NCBI GenBank assembly: GCA_963920765.1
Contig: OY987243.1
Location: 13,454,001-13,518,000, forward strand
Length of the DNA: 64,000 nt
Direction of reading: 5' to 3'
Origin: Ulota crispa
Taxonomy: Eukaryota > Streptophyta > Bryopsida > Orthotrichales > Orthotrichaceae
This document shows, in pieces, positions 21,869-32,594 of the stretch. Each line of letters starts with the position of its first letter. Within the stretch, counting starts at the first letter, position 1. Made by a program: the position numbers and the translations under genes. The notes under the pieces were generated by a model, which did not search any database, was not told where the DNA came from, and saw only the letters and a program-made list of their open reading frames with translations.

Positions 21869-22300
21869 CAGTGTTGTTTTTTTGGTTTTTGCACCAATGG
21901 CTGTGTGGCATTCTTTGAAAATGGTTTGTAGCTTGCAGGCTCCATCCCTACTTTTGGTTAGAGTTGAAGGTGGCCCCTATGCATGGATTTTACCAGCATC
22001 ATAGGATTTCTTTTATAGGCAAAAAGTATTCATTGTCCTTTTTTTGAAAATATCCAAATAACCATTTGCATTACTTAATTATTACATAGAATTTGATTAA
22101 ACAATATCTCTAATAGTTTTGAAATGACGGCATCAATTTTCAAGTTGATAAGAATTATATGAAAGCATAGGCCCAACGCAATTTTCATTATTGCAATCTG
22201 GCATTCTTTGAATGTTTTTCCCCCTATTTTTTCTATAAGCTTAAAGCTTGCCTTTTTTTTTAAGGCAATTGGGCCCTAAATTGCCCAAAGAAAAACCTTA
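21869..22300 (+). mobile_element. hAT-type MITE, 430-bp subfamily, copy 2
   Basis: Reverse-oriented sister of 4810-5239 along its entire length (for example GCCACATAGCCATTGG versus its complement). Starts CAGTGTTG, ends ACCTTA; flanks TTGGGAAT / CTTGGGAT retain a partial 8-bp duplication. More decayed than copy 1. Confidence 0.8.
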
Positions 22301-22505
22301 CTTGGGATATAGTCTAAATGTTCTTGAACCCTAGCTTTGGAAGAAAAAAATAGCAAAATCAAGCTGTAGAGCTTTCACTCTCCCATGATGACAATGTAGG
22401 GGTGAGGAGCTTCTTGCCCCGTGGCCGAACAATATTCCGTTCAGCTACAATGAAAGTTGCTCTTATTGACAAGTTTGCACTTGGTGAGGGTGACTGTGTT
22501 GCTAA

Positions 22506-22659
22506 TTGACCCACGCACATGCAGGCAAATCTTAAAGTTTAGGAAGTTCTTTTTGGGGCTGAGGGCTCGTATGTGAGAGAGCCCTCTCTCACGTACATGC
22601 CCTTAGCCCCAAAAAGGGCTCCCTAAACTTCAGGATTTGCTTGCATGTGCGTGGGTCAA
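22506..22659. repeat. 154-bp hairpin
   Basis: Arms of about 75 bp meet almost without a loop: TTGACCCACGCACATGCAGG at the left, its complement at the right, with TTTTTGGGGCT / AGCCCCAAAAA inside. About ten mismatches. A small foldback MITE or a small-RNA source. Confidence 0.7.
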
Positions 22660-24127
22660 ATGTTGCATTCACTCTTGGGCAGGGTTCAAGGAGAACCGGT
22701 GGTTAGTGTAGTGGCAGCCGGTTGAAATTGCAAAAAACCCAATTCAAACTTGAAACTATTGGATAAAAAATTGACCATTTTTTCAAAAAATCTAAATATA
22801 GCATATTTAGAGTAGAAATTTGGAAGTTTTACAGAAATTAAGTGGTATAGTGACTCACAAAATTGAGTCAATGTTTGGACATTTTTCAATAGAGAAGCAA
22901 TATTAGCACATGGAGTGTACAATCCAACAAGTAAAAAATTGTTTTAGAAAGTAAAAGCTTTATTGATTATTCACACAAAAATTGAAAACAAAATACACAT
23001 AACACATGGAAGCATTAAAATTCTAAAATCAAACCCCTCACCGACTCAGTTTTGGACTTGTGTGTCTATACACACTCAAAAATCAGTTTATTTGTCCTTT
23101 GCATAACTAATTGCCCTCATTTTTTGTGGCATGTTTTCATAAAGGTTCTCATGCTCCGTGGAGGTGAGAGAATGGAAAATCTCAAATCCATGCTCTCACA
23201 ATTCTAAAAGACCCTTTGGACGAGTTGATTAACAATTGAGTTTCTGTTTTAGTCTTGCCCACAGGTTATTTATAGGGTTTAGGTTGGGTGATTGAGCATG
23301 TCACTTTAAAACATTGACAAATAGTTCAAATAAAACTCTTTTGTTGTTTTTACTATAAGTTTAGGATTTTCGTCATGTTGAAAAATAACTATAGATGCAT
23401 TTTTGCCATACTTCAAAAAAACAACATAGGGAGATTGGTCTCTAATACTTCACAACAAACATACTAATTTATTGTACCTTCTATTTTGCAAATCAAACCA
23501 AGTCTAATTGCACTTATTCAACCCCAAACCGTTGCAAAACCTTTTCCATGTTTCACAAGTTTCTTCATAGTTCAATCTATAAGACCCTCTCCATCCCAAT
23601 CCCAACATTAGTAACAACCGTCTAAGCAAAAATGATCAATTGAAGTCTCATCTCAAATAATCACTTGGTTACAATCTGCAATAATCTGATTTTCAAGAGA
23701 TTTGGTAAAACTTAAACAAACTTAATTATTATTTTTTGAAAAAAAAAAAAATTCTTCTTCACACAAGCCTTTAGACTTGCAAATTCAATGCACATTGCAT
23801 TGTCCAAATACTCATTTCATTGTCAAATTGTTGCCTAACTAATTTGAATGCTATTGTAGCAATAATAAATCTTCTATTTGTCATTGCTCTTACACATGCC
23901 CTCCTTGCAAGTTTAAAATTTTAGTTGATTTTCCTTCTATAAATAGTTTAGTATAAAATAGATGTTTCTTTTGGATTCTGTAAATATTAGATTAACTAAC
24001 ACCGAACTGTATGGCTACAATTTTGTGATTCCCCCATTTTGTAGCAATGATATTACACTACTTTGCTTTTTTTAAACAATGTTCTTATAATATTGTGGAA
24101 CAATTAAAAGTGCAATATAATATTAGA
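22660..24127. other. AT-rich intergenic stretch
   Basis: No gene or terminal-repeat structure that I can support. The sequence GCAGGGTTCAAGGAGAACCGG near 22679 is an isolated GC-rich patch that may be a hAT-like end without a partner. Confidence 0.4.
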
Positions 24128-24259
24128 CACTACAAGGGAACACTGTCAATTTGGTCATTTATTGTCAATTCTGACATGTCAATTAGGACACTTTTTTGTC
24201 AATTTGGACACATTTAGTCAATTAGGACATGTCAATTTGAACACCATTTCCTTGTAGTG
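24128..24259. mobile_element. CACTA-type MITE, copy 2
   Basis: Starts CACTACAAGGGAACACTG, ends CATTTCCTTGTAGTG, flanked by AGA on both sides (24125-24127, 24260-24262). 132 bp. CACTACAAG is the canonical plant CACTA/EnSpm terminus. The interior repeats GTCAATTTGGACA / TGTCAATTAGGACA units in both orientations. Confidence 0.88.
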
Positions 24260-24580
24260 AGAGGAGTAGAAACACTCTTTCCTACTTATAACATTCACAA
24301 CTAAATTTAAATTCTATAATATATTGTCAATATACGGAGGAGATGGAGATATAGACATGCAAGACCAAAAGTGAGTAAGTGAGTGACTCTCTTTTGAAAT
24401 GAAATATCTCAATCACCCTTGCAAATTTTGTATTAAGATCTCCATGTATTAGTAAGTACTTGGATACCTTTAATCTACTCTTTGTGACACTTGAAAATAT
24501 TTATTAACGCAATTGATATGACAAATTATATTAAGTATCAATAAAAATTGACTCAGTTTTGGAGTTACTATACATGTTAG

Positions 24581-25066
24581 TCAAAATCTCGTTGAAATTG
24601 GAAAATGCCAAATTTCAGCTAGTGAAGCTAAAATTTCTCCCCGAACATTGCTCTTGAGGTTGTGGGCGTGGTACTTCTTGATTGACTTGATGTGCTTCAA
24701 GTACTTCAAGTGAGGCGCGATCCTCGTGACCTCCACGGCCATGGTCTTCTTGTTCAAAGTGCACACCACCCGCCCCTAAATCTTCTTCATTGCCTCTATT
24801 TGCAACGACCCCATTGGCGCTACTACAGCGGCGAGGTTGTTCGCATGCGCAAGCTTCATCTTGATCATGGACGAGCCCAGCGTCAGCTTGGACCCACGCT
24901 CACTGCTAGCGTGGACGCCATAGCCACCAAAATTCAACAAAGCTTTGCAACATGAGTCTGCGAGAAATGCATTACAAGGGGCTGCTGCGCTACCGATGCA
25001 TTTGTGGCGAAGGGTTTGGATAAAGGGGACGAGGAGACCCCTCGTTTTCACGGGCCAGGTGGGCAA
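24581..25066 (-). pseudogene. RPS17: Plastid ribosomal protein S17 (bS17c) pseudogene, intronless copy
   Basis: The minus-strand reading frame gives GRVVCTLNKKTMAVEVTRIA, then PHLKYLKHIKSIKKYHAH, a good match to the OB-fold core of chloroplast S17 (Arabidopsis GRVVC..DKTVAVEV..LAPH..KYQAH). Upstream, in the same frame, lies a Ser/Ala/Leu-rich region of about 96 codons that could be a transit peptide, ending EAMKKI. A TAG at 24776-24778 interrupts between KKI and GRVV where the family commonly has Gln. Similarity to S17 stops after the AHN at about 24640, so the C-terminal RP(I/L)SKTK block is missing. The absence of introns suggests a retrocopy. Alternatives: mitochondrial S17, less similar. 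Confidence 0.68.
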
Positions 25067-26396
25067 TGGAAATACTTGTGGTTCTAAACTCCAAGCAGTT
25101 CCTTATCCACCAGTTTGGTAAATTGCAAATTTTGCCACTCAATGAATTGTCAAAACATACCATTACTATTAAATTTCATTTAAGATCCCAATGATTTTTT
25201 TGGATCTTTAGTCCATCAAGTAAAGTTGAAGTTTGAAACTTAGGATAGTGCTTTGCTTTTGATTTGCTGCTTTGTATCTAAGATAATTTGTCACTATAAT
25301 AGCACATGGTTTAAAAAAGTTCTAATGCACACTACTATAAAAAAGAAATAGTTTGTATGTTCAAAAGCATATTCTTAGATTCTTTGAAAATTGAACAACA
25401 AAGGAGATTGTTTCTTATGTCTTTGTATTTTGTTATTGTTTGCATTTTGTAGTTGTAGTAAGAAATCTGAAAAGTATGTTCTTAGATTTTGCACGTTGGT
25501 TAATAAATTTGGACTTATGAACAATCCACATAGCAAATGGTAATGAAAAATGCCAAGACACTTAATTATCTCCTTTATACTACATTAATTAATTCAAGGT
25601 AAATATATCATAAGATAACACAATAAGAACTAAATCTCATTAGGTGAATTTTCCATTTCTCACCTCTATGATGTGTATTGCCTCTAAACCACATACGAGG
25701 CTTTGTATTAAGAGAAGCTACCTAAACCCTAAATTTGTTTGAATAGGTAACCACTTAAAAAGCGTGCTAGTTCTATACGGGCTTATTTATAATAAAGCAA
25801 ATAAGACGTAAGATCCCTCATCCCAAGGCTCGTCAAGAATAGAAAGAAAATTAACTTAATTGGAGAACAAAACAAACCAAAAGTCTCAAATAGAAATGAA
25901 ACAGAACTTTTTACGATTCAAGACTCAATTACAAACAATTCAGTAAGAGGATTTAACATTCTACAGCTCAAAAATCTTGCATACAATACACCCATAGATA
26001 GCAATAGCCAAAGTGAAGGTCCGCTATCCTCATATTGATGCAGTGCATATCATTTAATAATACACTAACAGATAGATCAATATACGGAAGTGCAGTGCCT
26101 GTCCTTGCTCAAAACGTTTCACTAACAGACAAAATCAAACACGAACTCGAACAACAATCCTTATAATGCTTAAAGTTGGTTTCATTGTTTCAGGCGTCAA
26201 AATAAAGTCACGCTTACAAGTACCATAAACTTGAAATTTTATCCTTCACAACAGAAACTGTGTAAAGTAGAAGCTCAAGGAACCTAAATCCTGAGCCTCA
26301 ACTACCAATACAAACCAAATCATCAAACACTTCAACCTGCAACGATGCGCTATTTGCAAAACCTCTGGACATCAAGTATACTCACACTGTGGTATA
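25067..26396. other. AT-rich intergenic stretch
   Basis: I see no gene. The 3' part (from about 25800) may belong to the far 3' flank of the secreted-protein gene on the minus strand. No terminal-repeat pair recognised. Confidence 0.4.
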
Positions 26397-26959
26397 CTCC
26401 CTCTGTCCCTCTAAAAAGCTCCAAATCAGACACATTTCTTGTACCATTGCTGATTTCAAATGCTGAGAAAGCGTTTGTCATGTTCAATGATCTCATGGGG
26501 ACAAGTTAAGAGATTAAGAAGCATTCCTCTCCTAGCAAGCTTGACCTTGCCCATATGAGGTACCATTGTTGCTACTAATCTTTAAATCATCAATAATGAG
26601 AATCTGGCAACACTCACAAATATGGAACTTTTTGCATGGAATTTGGGTGCCCAAACAACAACATCAAAGTTGGAGATTTTGCATACACTTGGTAGATAGT
26701 ATATTGATTCTACAATGCATGTGTCACTAGCACAAAGACTAAAACAATGAGACAACAGCATTCACAAACTATGCACAAATATGGTACTTTTTGCATGGAA
26801 TTTGGGTGCCTAAATGGCAACATAAAAACTGGAGATGTTGCATACATTTAGTAAGTGGTATATTGATTCTAGAATACATGTGTCACTAGCGCAATGACTA
26901 AAAACACAGTTATCCTTCAAAAGGAAGCTTTTTGAACGTTTTTAGAGAGACAGAGGGAG
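26397..26959. mobile_element. Stowaway-type (Tc1/mariner) MITE
   Basis: TA, then CTCCCTCTGTCCCTCTAAAA at the left and TTTTAGAGAGACAGAGGGAG then TA at the right: the classic Stowaway terminus with TA target. 563 bp, longer than usual because of a 168-bp internal direct duplication (about 26607-26775 versus 26775-26930, sharing TTTTTGCATGGAATTTGGGT). It ends 52 bp from the stop codon of the secreted-protein gene and may lie in its 3' UTR. Confidence 0.85.
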
Positions 26960-27011
26960 TATTTATCACTCACCAAAAACTGAGTATGAAAACCATTGAT
27001 ATTGGCTAGTA

Positions 27012-27461
27012 TTAGCTCCCGCACATCTTCGTAGAGCAAAGCAAGCGGTCATAAACAATTTGGTAATTCGAATTGGACACATTAAGGTTGCAGCTAAAAG
27101 CTGATACTTCGCCAGCATCATGCCAGTAACAGTTGCCAATGTCCCCGCCACGGACGTCACGGAGTTTGCCAAAGTAACCACCGCTGCAAGCGGGTCGAAT
27201 GGTGACACCACTGTAGTCACAAGTGTTATTAGGAACATGCAGATCATAGCCTCCGTGACAATCTGGATACCTCCCTCCAGCAATGGTGTCACTCTGGACA
27301 CCTCCACACCCCCATTTCGTACTGGGAATCACCATCTGGTAATCAAATCCTGCAGCATCGTTAAATCCGTAATACATGTTGACGACGTGAAAGTTAGCAC
27401 TGCATATTAAAGGTTTTATGATCAGAAACACCAGCATCGAAAGAACTAGCAGCTTTCTCAT
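27012..27461 (-). CDS. Small secreted cysteine-rich protein, unknown function
   Basis: 149 residues in one coding exon. The chosen ATG (27461) begins MRKLLVLSMLVFLIIKPLIC, a clear signal peptide with probable cleavage after SA near residue 23. A longer frame upstream (to 27530) would bury it and is probably leader, since a TTTTCAG acceptor lies at about 27490. The mature part has eight cysteines (contexts KWGCGG, YPDCHGG, NNTCDY, RPACSGG, GNCYWHD, FSCNL, LLCSTK, MCGS), consistent with four disulphides, and many Gly, Asn and Tyr. There are potential N-glycosylation sites (NNT, NVS). I do not recognise the family. Secretion is inferred from the signal peptide and lack of other membrane segments. 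It lies downstream of BOLA4 on the same strand. Confidence 0.7.
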   Translation of the reverse strand: MRKLLVLSMLVFLIIKPLICSANFHVVNMYYGFNDAAGFDYQMVIPSTKWGCGGVQSDTIAGGRYPDCHGGYDLHVPNNTCDYSGVTIRPACSGGYFGKLRDVRGGDIGNCYWHDAGEVSAFSCNLNVSNSNYQIVYDRLLCSTKMCGS

Positions 27462-27627
27462 CCTTCCTTGCAAAGGTAGGTCCCTGAAAACACCAAAACT
27501 GAGAGAAAGTGAACAGAAAGGAAGAATCACTTGGTAACACTGGCTCCCTCGCGTGATAATAACGCTTTTTGTACAACTGTACTACCCTTCCTGCACAAGC
27601 CCCGTGACAGTACAAAAGCAGGACAAC

Positions 27628-28030
27628 GCCAGCCATCAAGGACAAGAAGAAAGGATTAGATCAATAATAATATACTCAATATCGCAAACGAGATTTAGCT
27701 CTTAGATTAATACCACAAAATCTGAGGAGGAACAAACATGCTAATCCTTATCAGAAACAGTAATACAAAGCGTAATGGAACGTTGAAAACCTTTGATTTG
27801 AGACTCGCAGGAGTCGAGTGGACTACAAAGTCAGCAGAATTTGTTGGAGTACAGCAAGCTCAAGACCCTGGATTGTCTCTCAACTCTTAACAACTCTGAA
27901 CACGAAGATAACAATCTCTAGAATGTACAAATACAAAAAAAATCTTCTGAAGACACTAGGAGACGAGAAGATTCAAACTCTGAGTTGAAATGGTTACATT
28001 AACAGTAGTTTATTAGAAAGTAATACGCAT
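27628..28030 (-). repeat. 3' flank of BOLA4, copy 1 of a duplicated segment
   Basis: About 390 bp immediately after the BOLA4 stop. It aligns colinearly with 29971-30310 (shared ATTAGATCAATAA, TTGAGACTCGCAGGAGTCGA, AGCAAGCTCAAGAC, AACTCTGAGTTGAAAT). The two are direct repeats on either side of the BOLA4 gene. Probably also promoter/leader DNA of the secreted-protein gene. Confidence 0.85.
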
Positions 28031-29916
28031 TTATAATGATTTCCCGGCCTTCTCAGCCTCGGCTGGGGTTCTAGTCCTAAGCTGGTCAACGGCGTGGACA
28101 GCACTCTGAAGCTCTTCCCAAATTGCTTTGTACACCATTCGTTGTCGGTTCACCCTAGACTGACCCTCGAATGCTTCTGCTGTTACGTCAATGCTGAGGG
28201 ACACGGACAAAAGAAACATATATTAGCATGAGTTAGCACTTCCCTCACCGAATAGCTCAAGAAGAATAAGCATAGCACTCATGCATTGTTAGGTTATATC
28301 ACAGTAGAAAACACTATTTTGTATGCAAGTTTTCTCTTAGTCGTAAGAAACCAAAGATGAAATTTATCAATCCTTTGAAAAGGCACTTTAAAGATTCAAT
28401 ACCATAGACCTAGAAACAGAGACATGTGATTTATATGGAGGTCCACACTCGGGTAACAGAAACGCAATTACCTGACATGACGACCATCTCCATAAGCATC
28501 TACTATGGATACGTCTTCCGCTTTCAATGAATCCTTGATCTGACAAAACCGTTATGTAAGCACGTGGAGTGAGCAGGAATTATGAAAGCTTTAGAAAAAA
28601 CAGCAAAATCATTACACTTCCCGTTCCTCGTAATCTCAATTTTGCGATTTTGTTGTAAAAGAAGGCTAATGACGCATTGCAAAGAAACGCTCAATAATAT
28701 CATGTAATCCCACTAGCACAACTTCCATCACTAGAATTTTGCAAAGGAAAACTAGCTTTCCACCAACAGTCTAGGTGTTCAAATTGTAAGACTCAAGGAC
28801 GACCCTATATTATGACCATTATAATCTTCTACACAAGCAACAGCTTTGACTTCAACATGCATATCCTGCACAAATAATTGATTTCCAGTCCTGCCTCGTT
28901 TTTTATGAATCCTACATGCCCTAACAAAACTGGAAAGAAAATTGCTCAAGAAAATTTGGGAAAATTTCATGGATATCTCTGAAGTTTGCAATATTTACAT
29001 AGATACCCCTGCTTTTTCAGAAATTACACAAATACCCTTGGAGACCATAACTATGAGGCATTTATTTTGTTCTGCTTGTACTTCCTTCATGATCAATGTT
29101 GAAGAAGGGAATGTAATGAAACAAAAAAGAAGCAATATGCACACAAAGGAAGGAGGGAAGTGGCATACACAACAAAACAAACACCTGAAAATTTTGGTCC
29201 GAGGGTATTTATGCAATTTCTGAAAAACCAGGGATATCTATGCAAATATGGCAAACTTCAGGGGTATCCATGAAATTTTCCCAAAAAGTTTCTAATTCAG
29301 TTCCAAATTGAAGCAGTGTTTTTTTTTTTTTGGCGATTTGGAGCAAAAAAGCACCAATTTTTTTTGACTGGCACCAAGCGTATAGAAAAAAACACAATTA
29401 CTTGGATGAAATCGACAAAAAAACCTCAAATTAAAAAAAAAAGAAAACTTTGATGAAATTGCCAAATTATGAAGGAAACCCAAATTATAGATATGTATTA
29501 TGTGCTAATGTGATATTTTCTATCCAATATGTGGATGAATGTTGAAATTTGGAGCACCACTATAACATTTTAAATCGCCACTTTGGCACTTCTTAAAAAA
29601 ATGAAAAAAAAAAACCCTGAATTGAAGATAAGAAAGACCTAATTCGCACCTTTGTTGCCATAGTCTTCATAAGCGGCGAATCAATGGCACCCTGGCTTGC
29701 AGCCTTGACAGTAATCGACCTCTGCCGCTCTGTTCTCAAACTAAACCCCTTCTCCTCATCACGAACTCCATGCGACCGCAAACCACGCTCCACAGAAGTG
29801 GCAACAGAGAATTTGACATGAGAAGAAGAGTGCAATGTAGCCCGAAACAAACTGATGCAGGTGCTGGAACGCCGGCCCGCGAGCGGCGTCAAGCACGACA
29901 GAGCAGCCATGGCCAT
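28031..29916 (-). CDS. BOLA4: BolA-like protein, organelle type (BOLA4)
   Basis: BolA proteins bind monothiol glutaredoxins and act in iron-sulfur cluster and redox homeostasis; the BOLA4 type is plastid and mitochondrial. Exons in minus-strand order: 29916-29650, 28539-28472, 28193-28031, all GT..AG with phases agreeing, giving 165 residues. Residues 1 to about 70 are a Ser/Arg/Ala-rich transit peptide. The conserved region runs from [20 protein letters not shown] through [20 protein letters not shown] to [20 protein letters not shown] and [14 protein letters not shown]. The histidine in GDGRHVS is in the position used for cluster ligation in this family, and [14 protein letters not shown] is the signature helix. 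Intron 1 (28540-29649) carries two MITEs (28958-29282, 29314-29619). A decayed duplicate lies upstream (see 29971-30410). Confidence 0.93.
28958..29282 (+). mobile_element. MITE, family M2 (GGGAAAATTTCATGG), copy 1
   Basis: Left GGGAAAATTTCATGGATATC, right GGTATCCATGAAATTTTCCC; long imperfect inverted repeats of about 90 bp, so the element is a near-hairpin of 325 bp. Sister copies at 32241-32563 and 37577-37877. In BOLA4 intron 1. Superfamily not determined. Confidence 0.85.
29314..29619 (+). mobile_element. hAT-type MITE, 300-bp subfamily, copy 2
   Basis: CAGTGTTTTTT ... AAAAAAACCCTG with perfect 8-bp duplication AATTGAAG (29306-29313, 29620-29627). 306 bp. Lies in BOLA4 intron 1; the duplication ends 22 bases from the exon 1 boundary (29650). 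Opposite in orientation to 2938-3235. Confidence 0.92.
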
Positions 29917-29970
29917 TTCAACTGGCTATGGCGAGAATGCTCCAAACCCTAATTAACAAAAAAAAAAACG

Positions 29971-30410
29971 CCACCCATTAGATCAATAACAATTTACTTG
30001 ATATTGCAAATGCCGTGTAGCTCTCAGATTAAAACCACAAACTCTGAGGATGCCATTTCTTATCGAAACCAAAGCGTAATGGAATGTTGACAACCTGTGA
30101 ATTGAGACTCGCAGGAGTCGAGTGAACTAAAAAATTCAGCAGAATTTGTCGGAGAATAGCAAGCTCAAGACTTTGGATTGTTTCAATTCCTAAGAACTCT
30201 GAAAAAGAAGAAAACAATCTAATGCACAGAAAGAAACCTTCTTCGGATTCTCGGAGATGAAGGGAATCAAACTCTGAGTTGAAATAGTTTCGGAAACAAT
30301 AGTTTAGTGGGGTTGTAGTTAATCCTGAGCTGGTCACCGGAAGAGCAACAAACGTAGCACTCTTGTTGCTAACCCTAAAAGCTCCACGGAAAGACAAATG
30401 GATGGATGAT
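29971..30410 (-). pseudogene. BOLA4: Decayed tandem duplicate of BOLA4: last-exon remnant plus 3' flank
   Basis: 29971-30310 matches the 3' flank of the intact BOLA4 (27628-28020). Beyond it, 30308-30400 continues to match into the coding end of BOLA4: on the minus strand GTGACCAGCTCAGGATTAA corresponds to GTTGACCAGCTTAGGACTAG, which encodes the DQLRT block, and AGAGTGCT matches at the preceding QSAV codons. A stop-free frame no longer corresponds to BolA, and similarity fades towards 30410, with a hAT MITE starting at 30466. So a tandem copy once lay here and only its 3' end survives. Confidence 0.72.
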
Positions 30411-30465
30411 TTCATACGAGTAAAAATGGATGAAGAACTGACTGAGATCATCGATTCATTCGAAG

Positions 30466-30749
30466 CAGTGTTTTTTTTTTATTTTTCGGCGATTTGGAGC
30501 AGAAAAGCACCAATTTTTTTGACTGGCACCAAACATGATTACTATGATGAAATCACCAAAAAGCTTAAAACTAAAATAAACTTGGCTAAAATCGCCAAAT
30601 TGTGAATGAAAACCAAATTATAGACATGGATTATGTGCTAATGTGATATTTTCTATCCAATATGTGGATGAATGTTGAAATTTGGAGCACCACTATAACA
30701 TTTTAAATCGCCACTTTGGCACTTCTTTAAAAATGAAAAAAAAACCTTG
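30466..30749 (+). mobile_element. hAT-type MITE, 300-bp subfamily, copy 3
   Basis: CAGTGTTTTTTT ... AAAAACCTTG, flanks ATTCGAAG / ATTTGAAG (7 of 8). Very similar to copy 2 through ATGTGGATGAATGTTGAAAT and GGAGCACCACTATAACATTT. 284 bp. Confidence 0.9.
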
Positions 30750-30808
30750 ATTTGAAGCAATCATTCATCTGATGCATTTGTTCATCCAACATTTTAAGGG
30801 TTCTATCT

Positions 30809-31097
30809 AGGGCTTCTTTTTGTTGGCTCTTTGGTGCCAGATTGCACCCAAACAAATATTTTGGCTAAATATTGTCAACAAAAATGCCAAAAAACTTGGA
30901 TAAAATTGCCAAAAGGCTTCAAATTTTTTTAAATGGATGAAATTGTCAAATTGTGGATGAAACCCAAATTATAGACATGCAATATGTACTAATGTGATAT
31001 TCAATATCTAATGAATGTTGAAATTTGGAGCACCACTATAACATTTTATTTTGCCACTTTCACACTTCTTAAAAAATGAAAAAGAAAAACTTTTGGC
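30809..31097 (+). mobile_element. hAT-type MITE, 300-bp subfamily, copy 4 (older)
   Basis: Aligns with copies 2 and 3 over its length, with degraded ends (AGGGCTTCTTTTTG and AAAAACTTTTGG) and flanks TTCTATCT / TTCTATCA. It lies 59 bp from copy 3 in the same orientation. Confidence 0.8.
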
Positions 31098-31236
31098 TTC
31101 TATCATTCTATGGGTAGGGTGGCTTGCAAACTCGCTTGCAAATTGTATGAGACAAACACCTTTTGTACTTTTCTAACAAACAAGGACTTGATCTATGAAT
31201 GTGGATGTAGCCAATTGGATAGAGATGGCCTCTTAA

Positions 31237-31879
31237 CCCCTAAAGGACCAAGGGCCCTTTTGGGGAATAAATGGGATTTTGGGCATGTACCTATGGCTAA
31301 ACTACTTTGCGTGATTTTCTGAAACTTTTATTGGAGGTGAGGAATTCAAAGATCTACGTGGGAATGTAAATTTTTCTTCATTCCAACATTTATTGAAGAA
31401 GTGAAAAATGAAAATTTGGAAAATGATGCTCCCTAGGCAACCAAAACTTCTTTAAAAATTGCTTTTTTTTTTAATATAAATATGAAATAGGTTCTTTAGA
31501 CTTAAATAGATGTGTGGAGCTTAGAAACCACACCTACCCGCAAACTAAAACTTCTCATAACTTTTATCTCATCTATCAAAATTGAATGATTCAAAGCTTT
31601 GCCCATCTATGTAAGTCTAAAGAACCTATTTCAGATTTTTATTTGAAAAAAATGCAATTTTTAAAGAAGTTTTTGGCTGCCCAAGGAGCATGATTTTCCA
31701 AATTTTCATTTTTAACTTCTTCAATAAATGTTGGAATGAAGAAAAAATTACATTCCCACGTAGATTTTTGAATTCCTCACCTTCAATAAAAGTTTCAAAA
31801 AATCATGCAAAGTAGTTTAGTCATAGGTACATGCCCAAAATCCCATTTATCCCCAAAAGGACCCTCGATCCTTTAGGGG
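31237..31879. mobile_element. TTAA-type MITE, foldback form, copy C
   Basis: TTAA at 31233-31236 and 31880-31883; CCCCTAAAGGACCAAGGG to GATCCTTTAGGGG; 643 bp. Both arms carry the same half of the family: GGGCATGTACCTATGGCTAA at the left and its complement at the right, plus AATTTTTCTTCATTCCAACA and its complement. Non-coding. Confidence 0.92.
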
Positions 31880-32240
31880 TTAAGAGGCTATGAGTGGGGT
31901 GACCCTTCTTCCCTAACTTGCAAACTAGATTGACAAGTTTTCAAATTGGCTTGCATTTTGGAGGACAGGTGATGATGCTCTTAAGACGTTATTGATTTCC
32001 TTGCAAAAGAAGATACTAAGAAAATTGGATGATAAGTAATGCCTTTCAAGAAATATTTCGGCAATTTGTATCTTGTTATTTTAAATTTCAACTTTAGCTA
32101 AAACAACGATCTTTTCGGAAATTGGTTTCATCTAATGAAATGAAGTAAAATGAATCTGCTTCCTATTCCAACTTGAAATTTTGAATATTTTGTGAAACTT
32201 AGGGGTGAAACTGAACTCTTATGTATATTGAAAATAACTT

Positions 32241-32563
32241 GGGAAAGTGCAATGGATACCCCTAAACTTTGTGATATTTGTATAGATGTCCCTAATTTTT
32301 TGGAAACTGCACAAACACTTTTGACATATTTTCATAATTGCAAAAATATTCTTACACAATTATTAAAGGTGCATGTCACCTAATTTTGAGCAAGACTTGT
32401 ACTAAAATTAGCTTTTCAACATCCTAATAAAACATTTGAGTGATATGTACAACTAAACAAATGCCCTAAAATTATGGTTTGAGGGTGTTTTATGCAATTT
32501 CTAAAAAACCCAAAGGCATCTATATATATATCGCAAGCTTTAGATATATTTATCAAATTTCCC
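32241..32563 (+). mobile_element. MITE, family M2, copy 2 (decayed)
   Basis: Left GGGAAAGTGCAATGGATACC, right end TTTATCAAATTTCCCC; interior matches copy 1 around AATTTTTTGGAAACTGCACA. More divergent than the other two copies. Confidence 0.7.
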
Positions 32564-32594
32564 CTTTAAACTCCAGGCGTACGGCCACAATATG

